From positions 1-26,350 of IMG/VR virus record IMGVR_UViG_3300023235_000114: 26,350 bases of DNA; one strand, written 5' to 3'. The notes beneath the pieces were generated by a model. It was given only the letters and a program-made list of their open reading frames with translations, searched no databases and had not been told where the DNA came from. Shown here in pieces: positions 6,936-13,625 of the stretch. A program made the position numbers and the translations under genes. Source of the DNA: a virus. How positions within the stretch are numbered: the first letter of the stretch is position 1; each line of letters begins with the position of its first letter.

Positions 6936-7202
6936 CTATCCCGCCTGTCCTAGTGCGCTGTCGATTTGAATCCGCGCTATATCGTTCTGTCGTTTATCAG
7001 CAAGCGTCAGCCTGTCTTTACCTTTCCAATGTCTACGAGGATTGCCGCACATATAGCACGAGCAAGGTACGCGGGTACGCCGTAGCTTCTTCTCGTATTC
7101 AGACCCAACACACCATGCCTCGCCCATGACCCCAAGGTCATCGATGTGCTGCGCCTGGCGTCTGGCCTTCTTCTTCGCGACTTGCAGGTTCAGATAGTTC
7201 AT
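6936..7202 (-). CDS. CSCxMCGNPR-type small protein
   Basis: 88 aa from ATG 7202 in an ATGA overlap with the portal stop; AGGAG lies 6 nt upstream. The core LRRTRVPCSCYMCGNPRRHWKGKDRLTLADKRQ matches a motif I know from short conserved bacterial and phage proteins of unknown function ('CSC.MCGNPRR....LT..E.R'), likely a small metal-binding site of three closely spaced Cys. The N-terminal third is basic and helical (AKKKARRQAQHID). No enzymatic role can be assigned. Confidence 0.7.
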   Translation of the reverse strand: MNYLNLQVAKKKARRQAQHIDDLGVMGEAWCVGSEYEKKLRRTRVPCSCYMCGNPRRHWKGKDRLTLADKRQNDIARIQIDSALGQAG

Positions 7203-9202
7203 CGTCCGCTCCTGTAGAGCATTGCGCACCTACAGTTAACATCGTCTGTACCGTCACCGGCATAGTCAGCACCGTCTTGGAACACGTCATCAAACGGTAT
7301 GAAGTTCTGCGCTCCGTTGTCTAGGTGCGCATCTCTGACTCGATTGTCGCCAGCGTTGCTCCATGCCTTCTCTTTGGCCACGCCTGACTGCTTAGCTCCG
7401 TTGTGCATCGCTGTGCCTGACGCTTGGTGAACCTCAGTACGTGCTATCATCATTGCCCTGTATACCTCTGTGCCAGCTTCCCATCCGTTGTAGACGCCCC
7501 TGATGCTCTTGGCTATCTGTACGTTGCTGCTTCCGTCCTTGATACCTTCAAGCACGATAGCGCGTATCTTCTTCTTCGTCGTCTCTTGGATGTAGTCGAT
7601 CTGAGAGGCGACTTGTGCATTCACGTACTTCTGAATCTCGTCATCCCACGGATCGTAGTCGCGTGACTCGAGTACGCTGATAGTTCTCTTCGTCAGTTCG
7701 TCATACGTCTCCTGGCCGAAGTCCTCAATAACTGCTCTGTATACGGCGGTGAGTGTCTTTATCCACGCGCCGCGCTGCGATTCAATAGCCGAGTCGGTAT
7801 CTTTCCGTCCATTTGTGACAGCTTTGACCACCGCTGACGACTCCACCGTAAACAGAGAGCTGATCTTGTCTGCCACTCCACGCTCCCATCCTTGGCGCTT
7901 ACGATCCACTGAGCGGTAGGCGGCATCTCTCACACTGTCAGTAGCGCGGATATGTCTCTCGCCGTCAGTTTCTCGCGTAGTGCCAACTGGAAGTAGTTTG
8001 ACAGATATATACCCTTCATCTGGGCAGTCAGCCTCATCGAAGCCAAATCCTAGTAGCTCGTTGATTGCCTTCGTTGAGATGCCCATGTCGAAGTATTTCT
8101 TACCTTCTTCGGCGTTCTCTCTCCGAGCTTCAACCATCGGAAGAGAGTTGGATAGATCGTAGTCGAAGTAGATGCCGTCGAAGTGTCTGTTGGCGAGCTG
8201 GATATTCAACGCACCTTTGAGCAGATTCAGCTCAGGGATAATCGTGTCTTCCCAAGCTGCTCGCTTCATCGCTCGTGCGTTCTCATACTTCGCAGGCACT
8301 AGCCCGATAGCCTCAGACGATACGCCGAAGCCAGCGCATAGCTCCTGGTTCGTGAGGTTCGTGCCGCCCATGAAGTCCATGTCTTGCGGCGTCGGCGTTG
8401 TAGGCGTCCACGACTTGCCATCCTCAATGACTAGCAAGCGTCGAGCGTTCGCCGGGCCTTCCTTCGTATCTTTGATCTGCTTCATGAGACGGTTGTACTG
8501 CTCTGTCTCTAGCTTCTCAGTTGCAAGCACACCGCTCGGCCACATGCCATTCTTCATCGCGTTGTAGTTGAAGTCAGTGTATGCGTTGCCAGTGTCAACC
8601 AGTCGAGCGTTCGCTCTTAGCACCGGCATCCCGAATAGATCATCCGACGGCGAATAGTTCTTGATATGAACAATCTCTTCTTCATCGAATGGTACGGGAT
8701 CTTCGTTCGGTAGCGTGTAGAAGTAGACTAGCTTATCGCGGTAGGCTTTAATCGACACCCTATCCGATCTCAGAGGATCTAGCCGGATGCTGTCGCCTAC
8801 CTTGTTGACATACCAGTAAGCGTCGCCAGCCATGCACAGGAACAACTCTGCCCTGAACTCTAGTTCGTTCATCGAGATGCGCGGGTTAGGATTGGCAATC
8901 ATCTTAGCTGCAGGGTGAGTATCTGGTACTGGATCTCCCGTATTGATGTCCTTAGCGACTAGGATAGCCGAGCGTACTGCGTTTGCCCTGAACGATGTAA
9001 GCCGATACACGAGCCAGTGAGACTCGTAGCCCTCTAATACTGCCTTCTTCGTATTCCAGTCCGTCCACTTCTCAACGCCATATTGGATCGAAGGCGTTGT
9101 CCTGATCTCTTGCGAGCGGGTTTCTGGAGCCAATAAATGAGCAAAGGCCACGCGTGGCCCGTCACTTGCCCAGTCTAGGACGATGTTCTTGAAGCGCCCC
9201 AT
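7199..9202 (-). CDS. Portal protein fused to a MuF-type head morphogenesis domain
   Basis: 667 aa. The portal domain spans about 45-420: YESHWLVYRLTSFRANAVRSAILVAKD, PNPRISMNELEFRAELFLCMAGDAYWYVNK, EEEIVHIKNYSPSDDLFGMPVL and LTNQELCAGFGVSSEAIGLVP are the standard HK97/SPP1-type portal signatures. After a linker with long helices (420-570), the last 80 residues (YRAMMIARTEVHQASGTAMHNGAKQSG...RVRDAHLDNGAQNFIPFDDVF...DDVNCRCAMLYR) form a Phage_Mu_F domain, with the usual 'RTE', 'D.RVRD.H..nG' and 'CRC'. In many phages these are two genes. The portal is the dodecameric DNA gate; MuF domains act in head assembly. The site GAGGGTGAGAT precedes ATG 9202. Confidence 0.92.
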   Translation of the reverse strand: MGRFKNIVLDWASDGPRVAFAHLLAPETRSQEIRTTPSIQYGVEKWTDWNTKKAVLEGYESHWLVYRLTSFRANAVRSAILVAKDINTGDPVPDTHPAAKMIANPNPRISMNELEFRAELFLCMAGDAYWYVNKVGDSIRLDPLRSDRVSIKAYRDKLVYFYTLPNEDPVPFDEEEIVHIKNYSPSDDLFGMPVLRANARLVDTGNAYTDFNYNAMKNGMWPSGVLATEKLETEQYNRLMKQIKDTKEGPANARRLLVIEDGKSWTPTTPTPQDMDFMGGTNLTNQELCAGFGVSSEAIGLVPAKYENARAMKRAAWEDTIIPELNLLKGALNIQLANRHFDGIYFDYDLSNSLPMVEARRENAEEGKKYFDMGISTKAINELLGFGFDEADCPDEGYISVKLLPVGTTRETDGERHIRATDSVRDAAYRSVDRKRQGWERGVADKISSLFTVESSAVVKAVTNGRKDTDSAIESQRGAWIKTLTAVYRAVIEDFGQETYDELTKRTISVLESRDYDPWDDEIQKYVNAQVASQIDYIQETTKKKIRAIVLEGIKDGSSNVQIAKSIRGVYNGWEAGTEVYRAMMIARTEVHQASGTAMHNGAKQSGVAKEKAWSNAGDNRVRDAHLDNGAQNFIPFDDVFQDGADYAGDGTDDVNCRCAMLYRSGR

Positions 9203-9248
9203 ATCTCACCCTCATTGAGCGAAGTCCGGTTATCTCGCTCGTTTGGTA

Positions 9249-9277
9249 AGAGTACCACTTGTTGGGCGTTGTTACAA
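9249..9277 (-). promoter_or_regulatory. Candidate promoter before the portal gene
   Basis: TTGTAA (9272-9277) and TACTCT (9249-9254) are separated by exactly 17 nt, and the -10 is preceded by TGG, an extended -10 form. The -10 itself is poor (3 of 6 match TATAAT). It lies in the 103-base non-coding gap before the portal gene, one of the few gaps in the window and a sensible place for a late structural promoter. No terminator hairpin is evident in the same gap. Confidence 0.3.
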
Positions 9278-9305
9278 TAGATGTGTGAACTATATAGATT
9301 TGGTA

Positions 9306-9539
9306 CTATACTGTAGAACGATCATCTTTAGTGAACCCGCTGTGCTTCGTCCACTTCAAGCGCATTATGTATCCATCCCAGTCGTTCATTGACGGATGGA
9401 TGAACTCTAGCTCCCACCTGCCGTCATAATCATTCTCTGGCCGATCATCTTCGAGCGATTCAACAAGAGCCTGCGTAACCTCTTTCTCATTGAACTCGAA
9501 GACGGATCGTTTTAGGTTCGCGTATTCTCTATGTTCCAT
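9306..9539 (-). CDS. Hypothetical 77-aa protein
   Basis: Begins at ATG 9539 (MEHREYANLKRSVF); GGAGG lies 8 nt upstream, and a GTG three bases earlier is an alternative start. Acidic, with a central EDDRPENDYDGRWELEFIHPSMNDWDGYIMRLKW that suggests alternating beta strands with Trp residues. No family recognised. It is the last gene before the 103-base gap in front of the portal gene. Confidence 0.55.
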   Translation of the reverse strand: MEHREYANLKRSVFEFNEKEVTQALVESLEDDRPENDYDGRWELEFIHPSMNDWDGYIMRLKWTKHSGFTKDDRSTV

Positions 9540-9544
9540 CACGC

Positions 9545-9634
9545 CTACCTCCTATGATGCCTCGTAATAATCGCCAATAACCCGTATACAGCGAAGAAGA
9601 TTATCACGAACTTAATCGCGTAATGTACTGTCAC
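9545..9634 (-). CDS. 29-residue single-span membrane peptide
   Basis: GTG start at 9634 preceded by GGGAGG and 5 nt. The translation is MTVHYAIKFVIIFFAVYGLLAIITRHHRR: one hydrophobic helix (residues 6-23) flanked by a basic tail, so a likely inner-membrane peptide with cytoplasmic C-terminus. Its final codons AGG AGG TAG provide the ribosome-binding site of the next gene, and it overlaps the previous gene by 23 nt. It is too short for a standard holin. Function unknown. Confidence 0.5.
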   Translation of the reverse strand: MTVHYAIKFVIIFFAVYGLLAIITRHHRR

Positions 9635-9878
9635 GACTACCTCCCATCTTCGGCGCGTCTCGAAACTTCTTGCTATTCCTGATCGTCTCAATCTGCGCGG
9701 CGTTGATTCCGTTCACCGCCAATGACTTATGACACCCGCCACCGTGTTCCTTCTCTAGTTCCTTGCGTCGCCATCGCTTGATAAACGCGGTTGTCTCTGA
9801 GCCTCGTGATGGCTGCTCAACGTCGAACGCCTTAACCATGTCGTCTAGGACGATGATGTTGTCTCGTAGTATCGGCAA
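9612..9878 (-). CDS. Hypothetical basic 88-aa protein with TTG start
   Basis: AGGAGG followed by TAGGA and TTG (9878) gives an ideal spacing, so I take the TTG rather than the later ATG at residue 14. The protein starts MPILRDNIIVLDDMVKAF and continues with a basic helix TTAFIKRWRRKELEKEHGGGCHKSLAVNGINAAQIETIRNSKKFRDAPK. It may contact nucleic acid. It lies between the terminase and portal genes, where some phages carry an HNH or small packaging factor, but no HNH residues are present. Family unknown. Confidence 0.55.
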   Translation of the reverse strand: MPILRDNIIVLDDMVKAFDVEQPSRGSETTAFIKRWRRKELEKEHGGGCHKSLAVNGINAAQIETIRNSKKFRDAPKMGGSRDSTLRD

Positions 9879-9919
9879 TCCTACCTCCTCAGTACTTTAT
9901 AAGCGTGTCGACAATCATT

Positions 9920-10090
9920 TTATTGCATGGATAGGCGGTTACGATTTTCACGCCATAGCCTACGAACTCGCTTCCTGTACATACGCTTGATTCGTTTTCG
10001 CTGTCCAGCCTGCCAGAAGCAGACATCCTTCCACGATGTAAGCGCATCTTGTTCGTCACCGCTTATCATCTTGATGCGTTGCTCTTTCAT
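9920..10090 (-). CDS. Small highly basic protein (56 aa)
   Basis: ATG 10090 with GAGGAGGTAGG directly upstream; the stop is at 9920. Sequence: MKEQRIKMISGDEQDALTSW, then KDVCFWQAGQRKRIKRMYRKRVRRLWRENRNRLSMQ. The C-terminal half carries about 13 Arg/Lys in 30 residues, forming a basic amphipathic helix likely to bind DNA or RNA. It follows the large terminase by 9 nt. No family known to me. The 41 bases between its stop and the next start hold only that gene's ribosome-binding site. Confidence 0.55.
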   Translation of the reverse strand: MKEQRIKMISGDEQDALTSWKDVCFWQAGQRKRIKRMYRKRVRRLWRENRNRLSMQ

Positions 10091-10099
10091 CCTACCTCC

Positions 10100-11413
10100 T
10101 CACCAATCAATCATCTCAGCTCGTCCGCCTTCCTTCTTGTCCAACTGAAGCAGACGCCTCATGCCAATCACCATTGCATCCATACCACCTGGACTCCACG
10201 CCGCGCCGTCTATCCAGTTACACAGATCGTATTCTAGCTTCGGCTGATGCCCAATCATACCACACTTAGCGCGTCCCCACCTGGATTTGACAGGCAACGC
10301 CCTGACGTACTTGTTCTGTATTGACGGTATCATGTTTTGATTCTTCGCTAGTGGAGCCATCGAGATCATCGCGCGCTCTACGCCCATCTCTTTAGCAATC
10401 GGATTGATCGTCGTGCGGATCATCTCTCCGCCTGCGTTCGACTCAACGAGGATGTATATCTCATTGCAGAATGGCTCCCATCGTTTGACAGCATCGACAG
10501 CAGTAACTCCCCATCGCTCAGGAGGTGCTACCTCAGTCAGATCCTCAAGCGCGTATACGATACCAAGCGCGTCCTGTCCACATGGTACGATTCCACACGT
10601 ATCGCTACCTGGCTTAGACGACTTACTGGGATCAATCGGGATGACGATTACCTCCCAAAACTTAGGCGCTACATCCTCATCAACTCGATAGGCATCAATC
10701 ATATCCTGCGTCCATAGTGCGCCAGGCGTCTCCCAGATGTCCTCAGCTAGAATCTCCTGACGGTAAGAACGATCATCCATGTCAAGCGTTATCTCATCTA
10801 GTGCTACGGTTGACAGGTACGGGTTATCGTGAGAGGTGAAGTGAAAGCACGCCCAGCGGCCTGTGTCGTCTGCCTCAGCCTTCTGGTACATGTGGGCAGC
10901 GAACATGGGATCACGCGCCCTTGATTTAGCCGCTGCCTCTGAGTCAGGCGGCGTATAGATGAACGTGGTAGTCCCATCGTTGTCTAGCATCATAGGAGCG
11001 CATACCTTCGTCCAGACACGCTCATCCATCATTTGAAACTCGTCTAGGATAATGTCATCGCCATAGTCGCCGCGAGCCGTATCGGGATTCCACGCAGTCT
11101 TAGCCTTGATTCGCTGCTCTGTGCCTGGTAGCTCGATGAAGCGTGACGATTCGTTCTTCTTGAATATGCCACCTGAGACAGCTTCCTCAAGCGCGCGCGT
11201 TATCTCAAACCAGAATCGCTCCGTCTGTTCTTGCGTAGGAGCCATGTAGAGAACGCGATGGCCCTCTAGGAACTTCTGAACGGCACGTATAGCAATGCCG
11301 GATGTCTTGCCGCCACGTCTGCCAGCCCGAATGATAATACGCTTCTCAGAGCATTCGACGAACTCGGACTGTTTAGGATGCGGCCTACGAAGATGGATCT
11401 TCAGGTTCGTCAT
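10100..11413 (-). CDS. terL: Terminase large subunit
   Basis: 437 aa. The N-terminal ATPase has Walker A AGRRGGKT (30-37, Arg in the usual place of deviant phage terminase loops), Walker B IILDEF (121-126, catalytic Glu125) and a coupling motif region TTTFIYTPP. The C-terminal RNase H-like nuclease starts near 255 with VIVIPIDPSKS (Asp261 likely metal ligand), then YILVESNAGG and a late GGMDAMVIG Asp. It cuts the concatemer and drives DNA through the portal. It overlaps the small subunit by 29 nt, so the two are translated together. The usual length for the family is 400-550 aa. Confidence 0.93.
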   Translation of the reverse strand: MTNLKIHLRRPHPKQSEFVECSEKRIIIRAGRRGGKTSGIAIRAVQKFLEGHRVLYMAPTQEQTERFWFEITRALEEAVSGGIFKKNESSRFIELPGTEQRIKAKTAWNPDTARGDYGDDIILDEFQMMDERVWTKVCAPMMLDNDGTTTFIYTPPDSEAAAKSRARDPMFAAHMYQKAEADDTGRWACFHFTSHDNPYLSTVALDEITLDMDDRSYRQEILAEDIWETPGALWTQDMIDAYRVDEDVAPKFWEVIVIPIDPSKSSKPGSDTCGIVPCGQDALGIVYALEDLTEVAPPERWGVTAVDAVKRWEPFCNEIYILVESNAGGEMIRTTINPIAKEMGVERAMISMAPLAKNQNMIPSIQNKYVRALPVKSRWGRAKCGMIGHQPKLEYDLCNWIDGAAWSPGGMDAMVIGMRRLLQLDKKEGGRAEMIDW

Positions 11414-11810
11414 ATACCACCGTTAGCGTTATGTCGCCAGATGCGTTCACGTCGTGCTTGTCCTTCCACTTATCGCCAGCCACGTTCTTCAGATAGAACT
11501 GAATCGCTCTCACGTCTGGATGCTTGATCTTATCGTGTCCGTCTTCCTTGTACACGTATCCTTTGCAAAGCCTGAACAGCGCATCCTCTACGTCCTTGAT
11601 GGGGTTCTCTTTACCTACGGTCACGGCCTGGCGAAACTCAGGGTGATCGTCCTTCCATCGGTACAGGGTTCGCACGTCGATCTCAAGCACACTAGCGATG
11701 TCTTCATCTATCATTCCAGCAGCGGCTAGTTTTGTCACTATGCCAGGATGGATCTTAGCGTCGTACTTCGTCGGGCGTCCGTTGGGATTACCTGTTGGTT
11801 TATTGGCCAT
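11385..11810 (-). CDS. terS: Terminase small subunit
   Basis: 141 aa from ATG 11810 (MANKPTGNPNGRPTKYD); it overlaps the methyltransferase end by 11 nt. The N-terminus has the 'GRPTKY' entry common in small terminases, then a helix-turn-helix at about 30-58 (AAAGMIDEDIASVLEIDVRTLYRWKDDHPEF) that would recognise the packaging site. The central region (AVTVGKENPIKDVEDALFRLCKGYVYKEDG) and IQFYLKNVAGDKWKDKHDVNASGDI are characteristic. It is the DNA-recognition half of the packaging motor. Confidence 0.88.
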   Translation of the reverse strand: MANKPTGNPNGRPTKYDAKIHPGIVTKLAAAGMIDEDIASVLEIDVRTLYRWKDDHPEFRQAVTVGKENPIKDVEDALFRLCKGYVYKEDGHDKIKHPDVRAIQFYLKNVAGDKWKDKHDVNASGDITLTVVYDEPEDPSS

Positions 11811-12738
11811 CAAGTACCGCCTTCACACACTCAGCTATAGCCTGCATCATCTTCGGAGGTACTGAGTTGCCGATCCTCTCTACTATCTTGCCTGCGCCGC
11901 CAATCCACTTAAACGACTCAGGGAACGACTGTATCATTCCTGTCTCTACACTTGTCAGCTTCCGCGGAACCTTGTAGTGCCAATGGCTATGCCCTTTGAT
12001 CTGCGTTGGCGCCGGTCTATCTGGACCTAACCGGCATGATTGGAATGATCCGACATACTTTACGGCCTTCCGTAATAATTGTGCGGGCTTACTCTTATGC
12101 CAAGCAGCGATTACCTGCTCACTATGATTGCCTTGGACTCCATCAGGTAAATGCCCTATCGCATCTCCAACGGTGATGATGGCTTGTCTCTTCGGCCACT
12201 CGATCTCTTGCCCTTCTCTCATGCCGATGAAGATAATTCGCTCTCGGCTCTGAGGCACACCGTAGTACATCGCATTCAGCTTCTTAACCTCTACGCGATA
12301 GCCAGTCGCCTTCAATCCTGCTAGGATCTCGTTGAACCGTCCGCGCATTCCACCCTTTGCCATGCCTGACACGTTCTCCATCACGAACGCACGCGGCTGC
12401 AATCCTTCAATCAATCGGATGAACTCCCATGCTAGATCGTTACGTGCGTCAGACACTTGCCGCTTACCAGCCGTTGAGAAGCCCTGACAAGGCGGTGAAC
12501 CGTCTAAGACATCAAGAACGCCTTTCTCTATGTCACATCGTTCAAGGACGCTCTCAGCAGATACCTTGCGGATGTCAGCTTGCCACACGTCAACGCCTGG
12601 AAAGTTCAACTTGAACGTCTCGACGGCATGAGGCTCGAAGTCAATAGCCAGAAGCTCGCGGAATCCAGCCCACTTGTAACCGAGGCTTGAACCGCCACAT
12701 CCTGCGAATGTTGAAACTACTGTCAGCTTACCACTCAT
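11800..12738 (-). CDS. DNA cytosine-C5 methyltransferase
   Basis: 312 aa from ATG 12738 (MSGKLTVV); a GTG two codons earlier is possible, and neither has a strong ribosome-binding site, so coupling to the ParB-like gene (11-nt overlap) is likely. The standard motifs are in order: I TFAGCGGSSLG (SAM binding), IV DGSPPCQGFS with catalytic Cys84, VI VMENV (Glu121), VIII QSRERIIFIG, a target-recognition region about 180-260, IX FPESFKW, and X RIGNSVPP. No cognate restriction enzyme is next to it, so it probably protects phage DNA from host restriction or marks it. The target sequence cannot be read from the protein. Confidence 0.93.
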   Translation of the reverse strand: MSGKLTVVSTFAGCGGSSLGYKWAGFRELLAIDFEPHAVETFKLNFPGVDVWQADIRKVSAESVLERCDIEKGVLDVLDGSPPCQGFSTAGKRQVSDARNDLAWEFIRLIEGLQPRAFVMENVSGMAKGGMRGRFNEILAGLKATGYRVEVKKLNAMYYGVPQSRERIIFIGMREGQEIEWPKRQAIITVGDAIGHLPDGVQGNHSEQVIAAWHKSKPAQLLRKAVKYVGSFQSCRLGPDRPAPTQIKGHSHWHYKVPRKLTSVETGMIQSFPESFKWIGGAGKIVERIGNSVPPKMMQAIAECVKAVLDGQ

Positions 12739-13225
12739 ATCCACACGACGGGCATTTGTTCTCTGTCTCTACGCCATCAGACAGATCTTGCCCATCCTCC
12801 TTCGGCTCCCATTCCTTGACGCCATCAAATCCCATCACGTCGAAGTCTATCTCACCAAGCAGCTCTCCCTTCAAGTCCTCAAGCACAACGTCGTCCCACT
12901 CGCCTAGCGTCGAGATCTGATTGTCTGCCAACGCCAGCGCCTTGCGCCGTGGATCGTCCGTCTTCAGATCAACGCGGCGAACAACCACAAGCTCGTCGCC
13001 GTTCGTCTCGATCTCGCGAACTGGTATGCCAAGCTCTTGTGCCTTGGTGTATACGGCGTTGCCCCCGATAATAATTCCATCTGCGTCTACGCAAATAGAA
13101 CGCCCTGCGCCTAGATCAGTCAGCGACTTACCTACGGCGTCCATGTTGCGCTCAGGATGCGTCCGTGCGTTGCGCGGATCTAGTTCGTACTTCCTCGGTC
13201 TACCGCCTGCGTGCTTCTCAGTCAT
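12728..13225 (-). CDS. ParB/sulfiredoxin-fold nuclease-like protein
   Basis: 165 aa, ATG 13225 overlapping the previous stop (TGATG), with AGAGGTG upstream. The N-terminus has ELDPRNARTHPERNMDAVGKSLTDLG, then RSICVDADGIIIGGNAVYTKAQELGI, matching the ParB N-terminal fold found beside phage methyltransferases ('p.NpR.H.e..i..l..SI...G...pi.vd..g.IiaGh.r..Aa..lG'), with GGN at the 'GH/GN' site. The helix DDPRRKALALADNQISTLGEWDD is also typical. The tail ends CPSCGYEW, half of a zinc ribbon. Directly upstream of a DNA methyltransferase, it probably works with DNA modification. CTPase or nuclease activity is not shown. Confidence 0.82.
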   Translation of the reverse strand: MTEKHAGGRPRKYELDPRNARTHPERNMDAVGKSLTDLGAGRSICVDADGIIIGGNAVYTKAQELGIPVREIETNGDELVVVRRVDLKTDDPRRKALALADNQISTLGEWDDVVLEDLKGELLGEIDFDVMGFDGVKEWEPKEDGQDLSDGVETENKCPSCGYEW

Positions 13226-13335
13226 CAGTCACCTCTTCCCGTCCACTTCTTGAGCAACTGCCTCTCTATCTCTTCCTTCGTTCTTTCGCGCGGCGGCTTC
13301 TTAGAGCCTGCCTGTTTAGCTGCTGTGTCATTCAT
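13225..13335 (-). CDS. 36-residue charged protein
   Basis: ATG 13335 with GGAGGTAGAGG just upstream; the stop TGA shares a base with the ATG of the ParB-like gene. Sequence: MNDTAAKQAGSKKPPRERTK, then EEIERQLLKKWTGRGD. A basic N-terminal half is followed by a short charged helix ending in LLKKW. No family known. The exact nesting between neighbours and the good ribosome-binding site support it as a real small gene. Confidence 0.55.
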   Translation of the reverse strand: MNDTAAKQAGSKKPPRERTKEEIERQLLKKWTGRGD

Positions 13336-13453
13336 CCTCTACCTCCTCAGGCGGTCCGCCCCATACCCACTGCGTGCCATCCCACAAGCCGGACCAGTCG
13401 TTTGCAACGTACATTCCAGGCGCATCTGTTAATTCCGGCCACTTCTCAGTCAT
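13328..13453 (-). CDS. 41-residue Trp-rich acidic protein
   Basis: ATG 13453, overlapping the upstream gene by 8 nt; stop at 13328. Sequence: MTEKWPELTDAPGMYVANDW, then SGLWDGTQWVWGGPPEEVEDE. Five Trp in 41 residues with a WDG.QWVWGG core suggest a small beta hairpin, similar in feel to short carbohydrate-binding or SH3-like repeats. The end is acidic and encodes the ribosome-binding site of the next gene. Function unknown. Confidence 0.5.
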   Translation of the reverse strand: MTEKWPELTDAPGMYVANDWSGLWDGTQWVWGGPPEEVEDE

Positions 13454-13622
13454 CAGCTATCACCTTGCACAGTATACAGCGAAACGGACGGAGGCCGCTG
13501 CTCAGGCGCTTGGTCAACCCAGCGACTAGCGGAATGAAGAGGTAAAAGGAGCCGAGTCTGAACTCGGAGAAAACCTCGCCAAGCTTGCGTGCGTATCTCA
13601 CTACGCGTGCCGTCCATTTCAT
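13446..13622 (-). CDS. Small basic protein with hydrophobic segment (58 aa)
   Basis: ATG 13622 with AAGGG 7 nt upstream, 3 nt after the RtcB stop. The sequence starts MKWTARVVRYARKLGEVFSEFRLG, then SFYLFIPLVAGLTKRL (a short hydrophobic stretch, residues 25-36) and ends RPFRCILCKVIADD with a CxxC pair. It could be a peripheral membrane or small zinc protein. It is immediately downstream of RtcB and so co-transcribed with it. No family recognised. Confidence 0.5.
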   Translation of the reverse strand: MKWTARVVRYARKLGEVFSEFRLGSFYLFIPLVAGLTKRLSSGLRPFRCILCKVIADD

Positions 13623-13625
13623 ATT

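Noticed and set aside
9224-9238. A 15-base sequence (GTCCGGTTATCTCGC) repeated at 17675-17689, considered as an operator for the ribbon-helix-helix protein.
   Set aside because: One exact 15-mer match is about what chance gives in 26 kb; the second copy lies inside the RHH coding region and neither copy is near a -10/-35 pair in a way that suits an operator.
13465-13485. TATACT box inside the 58-aa gene as an internal promoter.
   Set aside because: No -35-like sequence at 16-18 nt and the box is inside a coding frame.
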